This document shows, one piece after another, positions 22,711-35,600 of a DNA stretch of 64,000 nt. Numbering within the stretch: the stretch's first letter is position 1; every line of letters begins with the position of its first letter. Where the stretch lies: NCBI GenBank assembly GCA_920105625.2, contig OV050030.1, positions 32,978,516 to 33,042,515 of the forward strand. The letters are read 5' to 3'. The notes beneath the pieces are model-generated. The model saw nothing but the letters and a program-made list of their open reading frames with translations, made no database searches and had not been told where the DNA came from. This DNA is from Clusia tigrina. Taxonomy: Eukaryota; Arthropoda; Insecta; Diptera; Clusiidae. Made by a program: the position numbers and the translations under genes.

Positions 22711-23179
22711 TACATGTGGGCCATATCGGACCATATACTGTTAGAGAATTTGTTCACAGAATTATTCAACAACAAGTAATAAAAGAAATCGTTTGAAGAG
22801 CTCTTGTAAGATGAGTCATAAAGTTCAGAGGCGTTAGAATCATGAGTAATCACAGAAAACACACTGTGATGACAGACAAATCTAAAAAAGAAGCTCCAGT
22901 AGCGATATCCCTTTCTTGGTTTCAAATAAATTTAAATAATTTTGGGTTTCATAGAGAGTTGCCTATATATCGAAACTTTTTATGCTCCATTAAATTCAGT
23001 GACTGTTATGGCAAAGAACGCCCACGAGACGTTCTTTGATGAAAGTCACGTTGCATTCACGGCTCTCAGCGTTTGAGTGAGCAGTTTATACCAAATACTC
23101 TATAACTTAATAGAGAGTATTTGGATGAAATCAGCCCATCGCTAGCAATACGATTCAGTACAGAAGAGAGCATATCGAA
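22711..23179. other. No gene recognised
   Basis: Only short open frames; a small palindromic stretch around tattaagttatagag near 23100 was the only structure seen. Confidence 0.35.
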
Positions 23180-23395
23180 TATTCTTGTTATAGAACAACC
23201 GCTGCAGAAGCTGTGGGGACTTAACCCAGAATGAAACACTCTTCCATTATCTTTGCGAATGTCCGGCTTTGGCAAGGACAAGGTATAGTTTTCTGGGAGC
23301 GTTCTTTCTTGATAACCTATCAGACTGCTCGGAAGACAGTCCGAAGAAATTACTACGTTACCTAAACTCAGCGGGGTGGGTTTAGCATCTATCAT
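23180..23395 (+). pseudogene. LINE 3'-terminal zinc-knuckle fragment
   Basis: Frame reads CRSCGDLTQNETLFHYLCEC then PALARTRYSFLGAFF, the C-terminal C-x2-C-H-C end of a LINE ORF2. Confidence 0.75.
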
Positions 23396-23397
23396 AA

Positions 23398-23525
23398 TCC
23401 CTTTACCCAATTCCTTTACCCAATTCCTTTACCCAATTCCTTTACCCAATCCCTTTACCCAATTCCTTTACCCAATTCCTTTACCCAATTCCTTTACCCA
23501 ATTCCTTTACCCAATTCCTTTACTC
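23398..23525 (+). repeat. 13-bp minisatellite
   Basis: About ten copies of cctttacccaatt, directly following the LINE 3' end. Confidence 0.95.
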
Positions 23526-23624
23526 CAATTTTTTGTTTTGTGTTTTATGCTGGCGCTCTGAGCCATCGTGTGAAATTTCGTTGCTGCATCTGGGGCAGGA
23601 ACCCAGTTATGATTTTTGGTTAAA

Positions 23625-24170
23625 TGTAGGCGTGGCAGTAGTAATATGCTGGCCAAATTTTGTACCCGCACTAGAATGTACATTACTGGCTTATTCATAT
23701 ATCATCAATAGGAGCATTGCAAGGCTAATTTTAATATTAGTCTCGAAAGTTCCTTATATGGAAAGTGGGCGTGTCCTTTCCCGGATTAAATCCATTTCTT
23801 GCAGTTGTCCACATGCAGCTTCACATATTCTGTTTCTCATTTCATCCATAAATCTCTAATAGATCTTCAGTTCTGAATATTTGTTAATAGAGGGCGTGGC
23901 AGTTAATATATACCGCCCATTTTGCAGTGTTTAGTAGGATCCACTACTTTAGTGTCAAATTGTGTCACTATTCCATCAATTGGACCGAAGTTATAGTTAT
24001 TTAAAAAAAAGGGGAAAAAGTTGCTTATATGGGAGGTAGGCGTGATTTTCGTCCAACTGGGCTAATGTAGGAATCTGATTCAGTGTTTTGGTCCAGGCTT
24101 AACAAAGTTTCATTAACAAATCTCTAACTGTCTGGAAAGAAACTGGCCACAGAAGGTCAGACGGATGGAC
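23625..24170 (+). repeat. Dispersed repeat family A, copy 1
   Basis: Collinear with 34,525-35,190: shared blocks are gggcgtggca, cgaaagttccttatatgga, ccatcaattggaccgaagtt, atgggaggtaggcgtga and a terminal agacggacgg-like block. No coding potential; transposon class not recognised. Confidence 0.75.
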
Positions 24171-24769
24171 AAAATCAAAAGGAATCTGAGCATATGTCTA
24201 TACTCATACCCATACCTGCCACGCCTACTTCTGGATGAAAAGCCGCTCAACTGCACCGGGTACAAAACTGAGTCGGTTGCTTCTGAATTTAACGGTGACT
24301 GCAATCTCTGCATAATGCATTCATGGATAGAACCAAAGGCAGGATTGATATGACAAACCCGTCACATCACTCATCTTGTGTGGTGATCCACAATGTCGAT
24401 AACAAACCAACTTTTGTGATGAAGAGAAGGCAAGAATCTAACATTAACTGATTGTGACGTAGCAAATAAAACAGTGAAAAGTTGTGGAAGAATCATCTCT
24501 CTCTCAGATTACTGTTCGTATCGACTTGACATTGACAAAATAATAGTGCGAAATCCATGAAAGGCGGACTGGGACAAGTTTTTGTTCTTTTTGAAAAGAA
24601 GGCTCCCAGGTTTCCTAAACTCAGAACTATAGCGACAATCGAAGAGGCGACCCAACGGGTGACGATACTATGAGGAAGTGTGCCCGTTAAGACTGAGCAG
24701 ACAGGGTAGAGCAGTTCCATGGTCGACTGCTGAATTTTCTATGCGCGAATGCTGAACTTTCCAGTCAGA
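24171..24769. other. No gene recognised
   Basis: Short open frames only. Confidence 0.35.
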
Positions 24770-24825
24770 GGTCCAGAAAACTTCTAAAGCGGGCTTTAAA
24801 AACCCGAAAAGAAGAAGATTGGACT

Positions 24826-25485
24826 GAATATCAAAGATCCCAGAGAATCTTTAAGAAGAACATTCCGTCAGGCAAAGTGGACTCTGAATATCAAAGATCC
24901 CAGAGAATCTTTAAGAAGAACATTCCGTCAGGCAAAGTGGACTCTGAATATCAAATAGCCCAGAGAATCTTTAAGAAGAACATTAGGTCAGGCAAAGTGG
25001 ACTCTGAATATCAAATAGCCCAGAGAATCGTTAAGAAGAACTTTAGGTCAGACAAAGTGGATTCTGAATATCAAAGATCCCAGAGAATCTTTAAGAAGAA
25101 CATTCCGTCAGGCAAAGTGGACTCTGAATATCAAAGATCCCAGAGAATCTTTAAGAAGAACATTCCGTCAGGCAAAGTGGACTCTGAATATCAAATAGCC
25201 CAGAGAATCTTTAAGAAGAACATTAGGTCAGGCAAAGTGGACTCTGAATATCAAATAGCCCAGAGAATCGTTAAGAAGAACCTTAGGTCAGACAAAGTGG
25301 ACTCTGAATATCAAAGATCCCAGAGAATCTTTAAGAAGAACATTCCGTCAGGCAAAGTGGACTCTGAATATCAAAGATCCCAGAGAATCTTTAAGAAGAA
25401 CATTAGGTCAGGCAAAGTGGACTCTGAATATCAAATAGCCCAGAGAATCTTTAAGAAGAACATTAGGTCAGACAAAGTGGACTCT
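24826..25485 (+). repeat. 60-bp tandem array, 11 copies, in frame, 240-bp higher order
   Basis: Each unit is exactly 60 bp and encodes 20 residues (EYQRSQRIFKKNIPSGKVDS type). Variants RS/IA, IF/IV, IPSGK/IRSGK/FRSDK recur in the order A-A'-B-C, so two full 240-bp higher-order repeats occupy about 24841-25320 with a partial third. The unit derives from the LINE linker, which normally has one copy. Confidence 0.95.
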
Positions 25486-26333
25486 TATACGAGTACAAGC
25501 TTCTGTAGTGAAACTGATAACATGAAGGAGTCGACTAGGCTGTGCAGGGTGCTTTAGCGGGATCGTACAGTTAGGCTTGACTCTCTTTTCAGGTCTGATG
25601 GTTCTTATACCAATTCAATGGTTGAAACCTGCAATACCCTCTTGAAACCCTATTTTCCAGGTAGCAGAATTATTAAAGACGCAGGAATTAGAGTGGAGGT
25701 TGAGAGAATGGTGGAATTACGAGACGAAACTGGTAGACGGCATCAAAAATTATGGTGGAGGAGTCAATGAGGTTTTCTCTTTCCTCTTTTGACAACTTTA
25801 AGCCATTTGGCCCTGATAATGTATACCCAATAATGTTAAAAAGAGGAGGGGATAGGTTCAATTGGACCTTGAAAAAGATCTACATTTCTTAACTTGCTCT
25901 GGGTTAAGTACCATGTCTTTGGCGACAGGTTAGGGTGGTCTTCATTCCCAAACCGGGAAAGGATGACTACACTTTGGCGAAAAGCTTTAGGCCGATTAGT
26001 TTGACATCGTTCATGTTGAAAGATCTGAAGCGTATGATGAAGAAGTATATTAGGGCGGGTTTAGTGTTGAATAGCCCCCTTAGTATCCATCAACCTTCAA
26101 TCCAGAGATGCAAGTCATGCGAATCATGTGTGTAAGATTGAAACAAGGCTGGAAACTGGTGAAAACACAAAAGGGGGGTATTTGTGGATATTGTGTGGGC
26201 GTTTGATCATGCTACCTTTGACTCTCTGTGCTCGGCTGCTAGAAGACATGGTGTGGACGAAACTGCTGTCAAGTGGATTTATTTCATGTTATCAAAGAGG
26301 CTGTTAACTGTTGGGGAGACAAACTACAATTGC

Positions 26334-27173
26334 ACGGTGGCAGAAGTTGCTCAGGGATGCCATCAGGTTTGTTGCACCGTGGCAGAAGTTGCTCCAGGAT
26401 GCCATCCGGGTTGTTGCACCGTGGCAGAAGTTGCTCGAGGATGCCATCAGGGTTGTTGCACCGTGGCAGAAGTTGCTCAGGGATGCTATCAGGTTTGTTG
26501 CACCGTGGCAGAAGTTGCTCCAGGATGCCATCAGGGTTGTTGCACCGTGGCAGAAGTTGCTCGAGGATGCCATCAGGGTTGTTGTACCGTGGCAGAAGTT
26601 GCTCGAGGATGCCATCAGGGTTGTTGTACCGTGGCAGAAGTTGCTCCAGGATGCCATCAGGGTTGTTGCACCGTGGCAGAAGTTGCTCGAGGATGCCATC
26701 AGGGTTGTTGTACCGTGGCAGAAGTTGCTCCAGGATGCCATCAGGGTTGTTGCACCGTGGCAGAAGTTGCTCGAGGATGCCATCAGGGTTGTTGTACCGT
26801 GGCAGAAGTTGCTCGAGGATGCCATCAGGGTTGTTGTACCGTGGCAGAAGTTGCTCCAGGATGCCATCAGGGTTGTTGCACCGTGGCAGAAGTTGCTCGA
26901 GGATGCCATCAGGGTTGTTGTACCGTGGCAGAAGTTGCTCAAGGATGCCATCTGGGTTGTTACACCGTGGCAGAAGTTGCTCGAGGATGCCATCAGGTTT
27001 GTTGCACCGTGGCAGAAGTTGGCCGAGGATGCCATCAGGGTTGTTGCACCTTGGCAGAAGTTGGCCGAGGATGCCATCAGGGTTGTTGCACCGTGGCAGA
27101 AGTTGGCCGAGGATGCCATCAGGGTTGTTGCACCTTGGCAGAAGTTGGCCGAGGATGCCATCAAGGTTGGGCA
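26334..27173 (+). repeat. 42-bp tandem array, 20 copies, in frame
   Basis: Unit encodes TVAEVARGCHQGCC (14 residues). All copies are 42 bp, so all frames remain open on both strands. The last unit runs into GCHQGWAISPPL, recognisable as the LINE motif GCPQGGVLSPLL, showing that the array grew out of the RT motif region. The long open frames here are not genes. Confidence 0.95.
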
Positions 27174-29508
27174 ATATCTCCTCCTCTGTAATGTTTTGTG
27201 GTGCAATCTCTTCTGACTGAGTTATAGAACCACGAAATACACATCCAAGCATATGCGGATGATGTGTGTGCACTGCCATCAGGAATACCGCGTAGGACTG
27301 TATGAGCAAACGTTCAGAGAACTCTGGACAAGATTGCTGAGTGGTGCAATTTCCAGGGAGTTACTATTAATCCAGATAAGATAACTGTGGTATTGTTCAC
27401 ATGAAAAAGAAAACTGGCAGGACTTAAACTACCAGTACGAAAAGGTGTAGATAACAGTCTTTCCAGGGAAATGAAATATTTAGGCATCGTTCTTGATAGG
27501 AAGCTCACTTGGAAGACGGATGTTGAGCTGAAGGTTATTCGGGTACATAAAAGTATTTGGACAGTGCTGAAGGTCGTTTGGTAAAACTTAGGGTCTGAAA
27601 CCAGCGGGTGTGTTTTGGCTGTACACAGGATTGGTAAGGCCAATAATTTTGTATGCTGCTGTGTTCTGGTGGCGCAGAACTGAGGTTAAGTCCACATGTT
27701 GGGAGTTAAACAGACTACAGAGAAGTTTATGCTTGAGCACTACGGGCGCCCTGAGTACTAACTCTGTTGGCGCTCTGCATGCTTTGTTGAACTTGCCACC
27801 ACTGGATATTATGATTCAACAGGAGACGATGAAGAGGATATGTTATGGGCACGTCGAGAAGATCTTTGGACATAGAGAGATGTTCAAGAGGGTGTCGGAG
27901 CAATACCTCTTGTTCCTGATACTGAGGAATAACCTCATACCTTCTGTTTCTGTTGGAAGAAAGTACAAAGTCAGCTTCTCAACAAGGGAGCAATTCAGAG
28001 CTACAGAACTACTTGAAGGCGAAAACTTTCTTCACTGACGGCTCTAAGACTGAAAAGGGAACCTGGGCTCGGTGGCATCTGAATGAAAATGTCAGATGCT
28101 TTTCGGCTATGGGAAGTATGGCAACGGTATTCCAATCGGAAGTGTTTGCTATACTGAAGGTAGCGGAATGGGTAATTGAGAAGGAATAGAGCGGTAAACA
28201 GATTAGCGTCCATAGTGATAGTCAAGCTGAACTGAAGGCCCCTAGAAACCACGTTTACCACTTCAAAAATTATCCAAGAATGTAAGTCAAGACTTAACAA
28301 GACATCGCAAGGTGAAATTTACTTTAACTTATTTGGGTTCCGGAACATTGTGGTGTTGTGGGAGGAAACGAATTACCTGATGAACTGGCAAACTGCGGAT
28401 TTGCGGGTACTCTAATGGGAACAGAGCCATATATCGGTATAAGTTTAGCTTGTCTGGATCAAGGTGCCATGTGAATTATATGCACAAGGACAGATGGTGT
28501 AGTTCAATTGCCTGCAAAACAACCAACTGCTTCCTAGAGAGTTGAAAATTTCCTTCCATCTGCGGGTAGGTAAAATAGCTGGCAACCTCGAGTCTCCTCA
28601 ATTAGCAATAGTGCCGTTTTGTTCCCCCAGGATCTGCAGGTACTCCAATGGTACTAGATCCATTTATCGATATGAGTTTAGCGGGGGGAATTGATTGGAT
28701 CTAGAGCCATGTGAATTATATTCACTAGGACCAATGGTGCAGTTCAGTTGTTTGAAAAACAACCAACTGCTTTCTAGAGAGCCCAAACAAGAGAGTTGTG
28801 GACTTCCTTCTCACATTACAAACGAAAGTTGTGTTAAAGACGGGGCACAATCCATGTGACCATCATATGGCTACTATGGGCACCATCAAGAGTCCGAACT
28901 ACGTTTCCTGTTTGGAGGAAGAACAGGACGGCACAGGGCTCTTTAACTGAGCTTGTCCTGCCTTTGCCAGAATGAGGAGGCGCATATTAGGGTCAGATAT
29001 TAGGGAATGGACTTCCTTATCCCTGTACAGACTTCTGAGATGCATAAAAGAGTCAAAGAAGTTTGAAAAGTCGCAAATTCCTTTCCAAATGCCTCTATCT
29101 CGCCCTTCCCCGAAATAGTTTTCTATGCTTACAGAACAATGGGCATGAATGACAGAGTTCTTGGAGACCTCCTTCTTCGGTGGTTCTCCGGCCTAGCCCA
29201 CTTCTATTCTACTTCTATTCTATATTGAAACAAACACCTGGAACTTGACGCACAAAATGATTTTATTTATTTCCCCAGTCAGTTGCCATTGAAATGCTTT
29301 GCTTGAAATTTTCTTTCACATTTCTTTCATAGGTGAAGAAAGCTGAAATACGTTTGCCGAACGTTTTCATAAGTTTATTTATGTAGAATAAAATAGGTTT
29401 ATTTCTATATATTTTTTTTACGAAATAGTCCGTACCGTATGTGTTCCGTTCTTCTTCGCACGAGTTGCAAATATCGCAAAATTGCAAGTTGAGAGTATAT
29501 CTACGAAT

Positions 29509-29641
29509 ATGTCGAGGAATTGGAGTAAGTCCATATCAATTAAGGACTATCCATTAATCACCGCCGATGAAGTGCACGCGCGAGAAACCAAGTATCAGAA
29601 CATCTTACTTAATCTGCAGACATGTGTTACAATCTTAGATG
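29509..29641 (+). CDS. DNAI7: DNAI7 exon 1
   Basis: MSRNWSKSISIKDYPLITAD to TCVTILDG; phase 1 donor gtaagc. An in-frame TTG 27 bp upstream is the only earlier candidate; the ATG at 29509 is preferred. Confidence 0.75.
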
Positions 29642-32600
29642 GTAAGCGCTCCAATTGGCCCAATTCGTGTGTGCGATCCTGACAAATAAATCATTGTTGT
29701 TATTTTATATAGAAGCGATTGTAATGAATGAAACCTTCAGAGCGCAGAATCATATTTTGAATAAGGTAAGCAACGAAATATGTTCTCAGTATTCATTCTT
29801 AGTTTATGCTAAGGAAAATTCCACTCGACTTCCCTAGTGGAATAACTATTTAGGCTGTGAGAATATGCCCAAGCCGTATGTAATCTCGGAAATTCATACG
29901 TTCTTCGAGAAAATGCGTCATTATGAACTAGAAGATAAGGAACTAACAATCGATTATCTGTTGAAAGTGGACGAAAGAAGCAAACTAACGCAGGACATGT
30001 TCGCCAAGGATAATACATTCAATAACCTGAGAGCTAATCGTCCAGAATTGGGCACACAATACAACAAAAACATCAACATGGCTCTTAGGGTGGGGCCACC
30101 GGCACAATTTCACAGGCACAGCGGGCATCTCGTATACGAAATTAGTGAGGAAGTCTCTGAAGACGAGTTAGCGGCAATACGAGATACCCTGAGATAATGT
30201 AGTACACTGAGATAATGTAGCATATAAAGTGGGCGGGAAGATAAACAGTGACGTTGAAAATTTCAGTGTGCAACGCCTTAGTGATCGATCATATTGTAGG
30301 CTGAGTAGAGGTAGATGAGTGTGACCTTTCAAGAGTTATTAGGATGAAAAAGTTGTACTAGCAATGCGAAGTTCATTGGTTTTTCTCTCTTGAACCATTG
30401 GGAATTTGTGAGTTCCGCCTGAGGATGGACGGAAGGTGTGTAGGTAATCTACATTCACAAGTACCCGATCATATCAAGTGATCGATCATATTGTAGGCTG
30501 AGTAGAGGTAGATGAGTGTGACCTTTCAAGAGTTATTAGGATGAAAAAGTTGTACTAGCAATGCGAAGTTCATTGGTTTTTCTCTCTTGAACCATTGGGA
30601 ATTTGTGAGTTCCGCCTGAGGATGGACGGAAGGTGTGTAGGTAATCTACATTCACAAGTACCCGATCATATCAAGTGATCGATCATATTGTAGGCTGAGT
30701 AGAGGTAGATGAGTGTGACCTTTCAAGAGTTATTAGGATGAAAAAGTTGTACTGGCAATGCGAAGTTCATTGGTCTCTCTCTCTTGAACCATTGGGAATT
30801 TGTTAGTTCCGCCTGAGGATGGACGGAAGGTGTGTAGGTAATCTACATTCACAAGTACCCGACATATCAAGTGATCGATCATATTGTAGGCTGAGTAGAG
30901 GTAGATGAGTGTGACCTTTCAAGAGTTATTAGGATGAAAAAGTTGTACTGGCAATGCGAAGTTCATTGGTTTCTCTCTCTTGAACCATTGGGAATTTGTG
31001 AGTTCCGCCTGAGGATGGACGGAAGGTGTGTAGGTAATCTACATTCACAAGTACCCGACATATCAAGTGATCGATCATATTGTAGGCTGAGTAGAGGTAG
31101 ATGAGTATGACCTTTCAAGAGTTATAAGAATGAAAAAGTTGTACTGGCAATGCGAAGTTCATTGGTTTCTCTCTCTTGAACCATTGGGAATTTGTGAGTT
31201 CCGCCTGAGGATGGACGGAAGGTGTGTAGGTAATCTACATTCACAAGTACCCATCTTTGAGGTGCCGTCCATTCTAGTCTCATTAGTGGTAAATTGTGTA
31301 GGAGTGGTTATATACTCGTATATAATTATTAAGCTATGTATTGAGAACTCAGTTGATTATCGTGGTAGCATTTCAAATACAATTCTCAATAAAGCATCAT
31401 TAGATTACTATAAAGCTGTCTTTGCTTGAAGATTTCTTTAGACAATGCTCCTTTGTGCTCTTCATATTTCATGAACAGTTTCATTTCAATTGAACATTTG
31501 AAGCATACTATTATACAATGTCGGTCAAGTTCATACCACGGGAGTCCTTGCACCACTGTCTTGGTATGTAGGTTAAGTCAGGTTTTTGTGGCAGCCAGTC
31601 TACAGACCAACTCACTCAGACCAGAACAAAGGGTCCATTGCGATACCAACGCGCAACACTGCACCTCCACCTCACTGGTGAAACCATTTCGAAGCCCTCA
31701 GGATTTGTTTGACCTTCACACTGGATACTTCTTTACGAGAGCTGAAAGCTTATTAGCCCAAAGAGCCCGCTTTGTTACTAGCTAGAGCCAGGCACCTGCA
31801 GAGGATATGTTCCACAGTCTCCTCTTCCTCCTCTTCATCTTTGGAGTCCAATTTTCCAACTGGGTAGTTGGTCTTTGAAACCATCTTGGAATATATTTTC
31901 TTTAAAGTACAAGGCTGATGAGGTCACTTCCCAGGAATGAAGAAATGTTTGCCAGGGTCGACTATCCAACTAGGTAGTGTCGAAGTCAGGTACTGGTCGT
32001 ATTGTGTTGCCAATGACCCGTTATACAAGCCACGACCTTAGAGATATCTTCTCTTGACAGGGCAAGCAAGTCTGTAGATTTTCTCCTATCAAGTTCCGAC
32101 CACATTAGCCTAGTCGTTAGGCAAGTGCCTTCGTCTGCCCAAGACCCATGGGCTCCACATACGCCGCTATTCTTCAACCTTAGTTGGCAGGTGACAATTG
32201 ATATGCCAACCTCTCATTTGTCCGTACACAAAGAAAGGTTGGTACCCCGTCTAGCTTATTCATCAGCCCTACAGTTGCCTTCAATATCCCTATGTCCCGG
32301 AACCGATATTAGGGGTACCCTGAAAACGATAATGATATAATTTAGGGCTTTCCTGGGCAACCTTTGATTTCAGTGCCAGCGAATTCACTGACTTGATGGC
32401 CGCCTGGCTATCCGAGTAGATATTTATAATGGTTTTTATTACAGTGTGTCTACTTAAGTAGACCTCCTTTATGGCTAGGACCTCTGCTTGATAAACACTG
32501 CAATGGTCGGGGGAGACGGAACGAAAGCTCCAGTGCATGTTCTTTTGAGAAAACTCCAAAGCCGACTCTTTCGTCAAGCTTGGATCCATCGGTGTAGAAA

Positions 32601-35600
32601 TTCAGTTCCCCCTTCTCCATGTTTGCCACTCCCTTCTAGACGGAATATGAGTCTTGAAGTGCCTATCAAAGTTGAGGTTAGATATAGTGCTGAGTGGTCA
32701 ATGCGTACAACTACTCCAGGTATGCACGATAGTCGTACTGTAGGAATGACGTTAGCATTTCTAGCTTTGCAAGATATTCGAGTGACCAGTCTGTCGATCA
32801 TTCCAGTCTAGGTATGTAACTTTTGACCTATGAACTTTACTCACACAACGTACTTCACCTCCTCCAATATCTTTACTCATTGTTGCTTTTAAGTTTTGCA
32901 TTGCTTGCGGTTTATCAGCATAGCTAAGTCCTTTCTTATGTAGCCTACCGAAAAGGACTATAATGGTGTCAAATTGTGCGTTGTGTCTGGTCAGTTTACA
33001 TCACCAGATCTGAAAATTAGTCTGCTTGGGAACTCTTGGCGCAATACAACCATGGTTATGAGAGCTGTATGGCATGTGATACCATATTGTTGCAAACGCA
33101 TATCCTTAACATTAAAATCTTCCAATACCGGCCATAAAAAATTTTTCATAAATGTGTCTATAGCGTTTGCCTTCGACTGTTATGATGACACCTGTAACGT
33201 TATCAAAGGATTGGAGCCAGATGACGAAAGTATCCCACAATGCTCACAAGGTAGTTACTTTGCATGTATGCGGCGATACTTCTGGAATCACATGTGGATT
33301 CTCAATGCCTAAAATACTCGTATATCCATCGACATAAAACCAGTAAAGAAAGCTAACACTGGGTTAGAGCGACTTTGAGATACCCTTTACCTTAACATGC
33401 TCGAGGGATGTACATAACTACCGAAATTTACTCATATACCATCATTGAGAGCATAGCCAGGGTAATTTTCGGTGGGGTACTCAGAGTTGTTTATAAGAGA
33501 GGAAGGCGTGGCTATTATATGATCGTCCCCATTGCTAGAGAATGGGGCAGTTCTAGCCTTCCTCTTAAAGACCTTAAGAGCCTCTCTGTACCCTTTCCAG
33601 TCATTTTCCAGACGTGTATACATCGCCTCATTAAAAGCTCACCAAATGTTTTCCCGAAGTTTGTTTAGTTCTTCCGTCCCCTGGCTTGCGCCACCCTATC
33701 CGATAAGGAACAGACACTGCCATCGGATGATGCCCTGCGCAGCGCAACCGCCTTGCCAGAACCAGAGCCAGGTTCTACCACTGATGTTCCATCTCGGCCT
33801 GCAGAAATGGTGTTGGCCTCTTCTTCCAGCTTAGATGAGGCGCCAGGGTCTACCATAAATCGTACATGGTCAGTTATATTCGAGACGTTCACGTCCTTTT
33901 CATAGACCCTCAGTGTTATGGACGAGAATCTATAGCTCACGACACCTTCGGAACGCGAAAGAGATTTCAACGAGTCAGTGCTCATCACAAAAGGTAGCAC
34001 TGTAGTATTCGCCCTTTGGATCCTCTATATTCGTGACCTTCCACGATGATGTCGGGAGTTCCGGATTGCATACACGTAACATCTCTAGAACCATTTGAGG
34101 GTCAGATGGTTCAGCTGGTATCCAGGCCCTCGCTTTTGGCAGATTCGGGATATCCTCCCTCAAGATTACCTCGAGCTTAGACCCAGGTTAGACTTCACTG
34201 ATTCTGAAGATGGCTATTCGATTGTGGTGTCCAATATACTTAATCATATAAAAGTTGGCACAATTTTTTATAGTTCCAAGTTTTAAACAGGAATCAATAT
34301 AGAGGATGTGGCTGTCAGAATGGCCCGCTCCTTTGGTCCACAAATTGTTGTATAGGTCTTAAGTTATAAAAATGTGCCAATAGTGGGCGTGGCGATGAAA
34401 ATAACCCGATATGTAAAAAGGACCCAGTGTGCATATAAATGTGTGGTGCTTAATGCCACTGTCCTGAACCTTGGGGTGAAATTTCATTTATGTATCTTCT
34501 ATAGAAAACTAGTAATGATTTGTTTTGAATTTTGGGCGTGGCATTAGTAGTATGCCGCCCATATGTTGCATAATCACTACTATGTGTCCTATGAAAATTA
34601 TTCAGATATCGTCAATATGAGCACAGCGGGACTAATTTTCAGTTTAGTCCCGAAAGTTCCTTATATGGAATGTGGGAGTGGACTTTTTCTGTTCAATGAA
34701 ATTTTTTGCAGTTGGCTTTATAATCCACATGCGTCTTCGCTTAAAATTTCCTGCTTCCACTGTCACGAACTTTTCGGGAGCCGAGGTAAAGCTCAGCTAT
34801 TCCAGGGATCGTCAACAGAATAAAAACTTCCTGGTTCACAGTAGTTCTCTGATTTGTTACTCCACTTTGGACGTTTGTTACTCTGCTTTGGACGTTTGTT
34901 ATTCTGCTTTGTTTGTTAATCTGATTATTTATTAAGAGAGGGCTTGGCAGTAAATATATGCCCACCTTCCTTAGTGTCTAGTAGGACCCATATCTGCATA
35001 ACTATCAAATTACGTCACTGTACCATCAATTGGACCGAAGTTATAATCATGTTTAAGTAAGTGCAAAAAGTTCCATATATGGGAGGTAGGCGTGATCTTC
35101 GTCCAAATGGGCTATAGTAATATCAATGTGGTTCTGTATTTTCCTCCATCTATCGGTGTGGAAAAGAAGTGGCCACAGACAGACGGACGGCGAAGTGACG
35201 GCTCAGAAAGTGATTCCGATAATTTCTATATATATATATATGTCCACACTTCTAACGCCACATTTTGGTAGTTGAAATACCGCTGTACCACACAAATTTT
35301 GTATGCCCTTCTTTCTCGTCTTAAGGATAAAGGGTAAAAAGAGGGTTCTACAGTTGCATATACGGGAGGTAGGAGTGGTCTCGGTCCAAATGAGTTCACA
35401 TAATTATTCGGTTCCGTCTTAAGTTCCAGACTATACTTTTGCAAGTGTGTCGTATCAAATATCTCTTACCATTGGCACCCTACGCTTGATCACAATTTCA
35501 CTTCTTCATTTTCAAAAATGTCATTATTTTTTACAACAGACTATGAGAAATATATACAGAAAATATCAACCGTCACGCCCATAATCCACAATTGTTAATT

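Larger units (their letters stand above)
24770..29110 (+). pseudogene. LOA-like LINE with two internal tandem expansions
   Basis: Pieces of one ORF2 in order: YQRSQRIFKKNI linker (expanded), FCSETDNMKESTRLCRVL near 25500, RVVFIPKPGKDDY and FRPISLTSFMLK near 25,940, VDIVWAFDHATFDSL near 26,190, the expanded GCxQG region, AYADDVCALPSG near 27,250, MKYLGIVLDRKLTWK near 27,480, FFTDGSKTEKGTW (RNase H) near 28,035, SVHSDSQAEL near 28,205, and a decayed C-terminus to about 29,110. The 3' part contains a partial duplication (28,400-28,560 resembles 28,630-28,790). RT plus RNase H with GCPQGG-type motif fits the LOA/Bilbo group. Several stops and frame changes; inactive. Confidence 0.8.

Noticed and set aside
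24877..25557. 226-codon ORF as a repeat protein gene
   Set aside because: It is the expanded linker of a LINE ORF: RT motifs continue directly downstream and the flanking residues match the LINE linker.
26184..27309. Long open frames (300-341 codons) on both strands over the 42-bp array
   Set aside because: All are frames of a 42-bp periodic sequence; only one is the expanded LINE reverse transcriptase frame.
29400..29508. X-box upstream of DNAI7
   Set aside because: gttgcaaatatcgcaa near 29,462 was inspected but does not match the X-box consensus.
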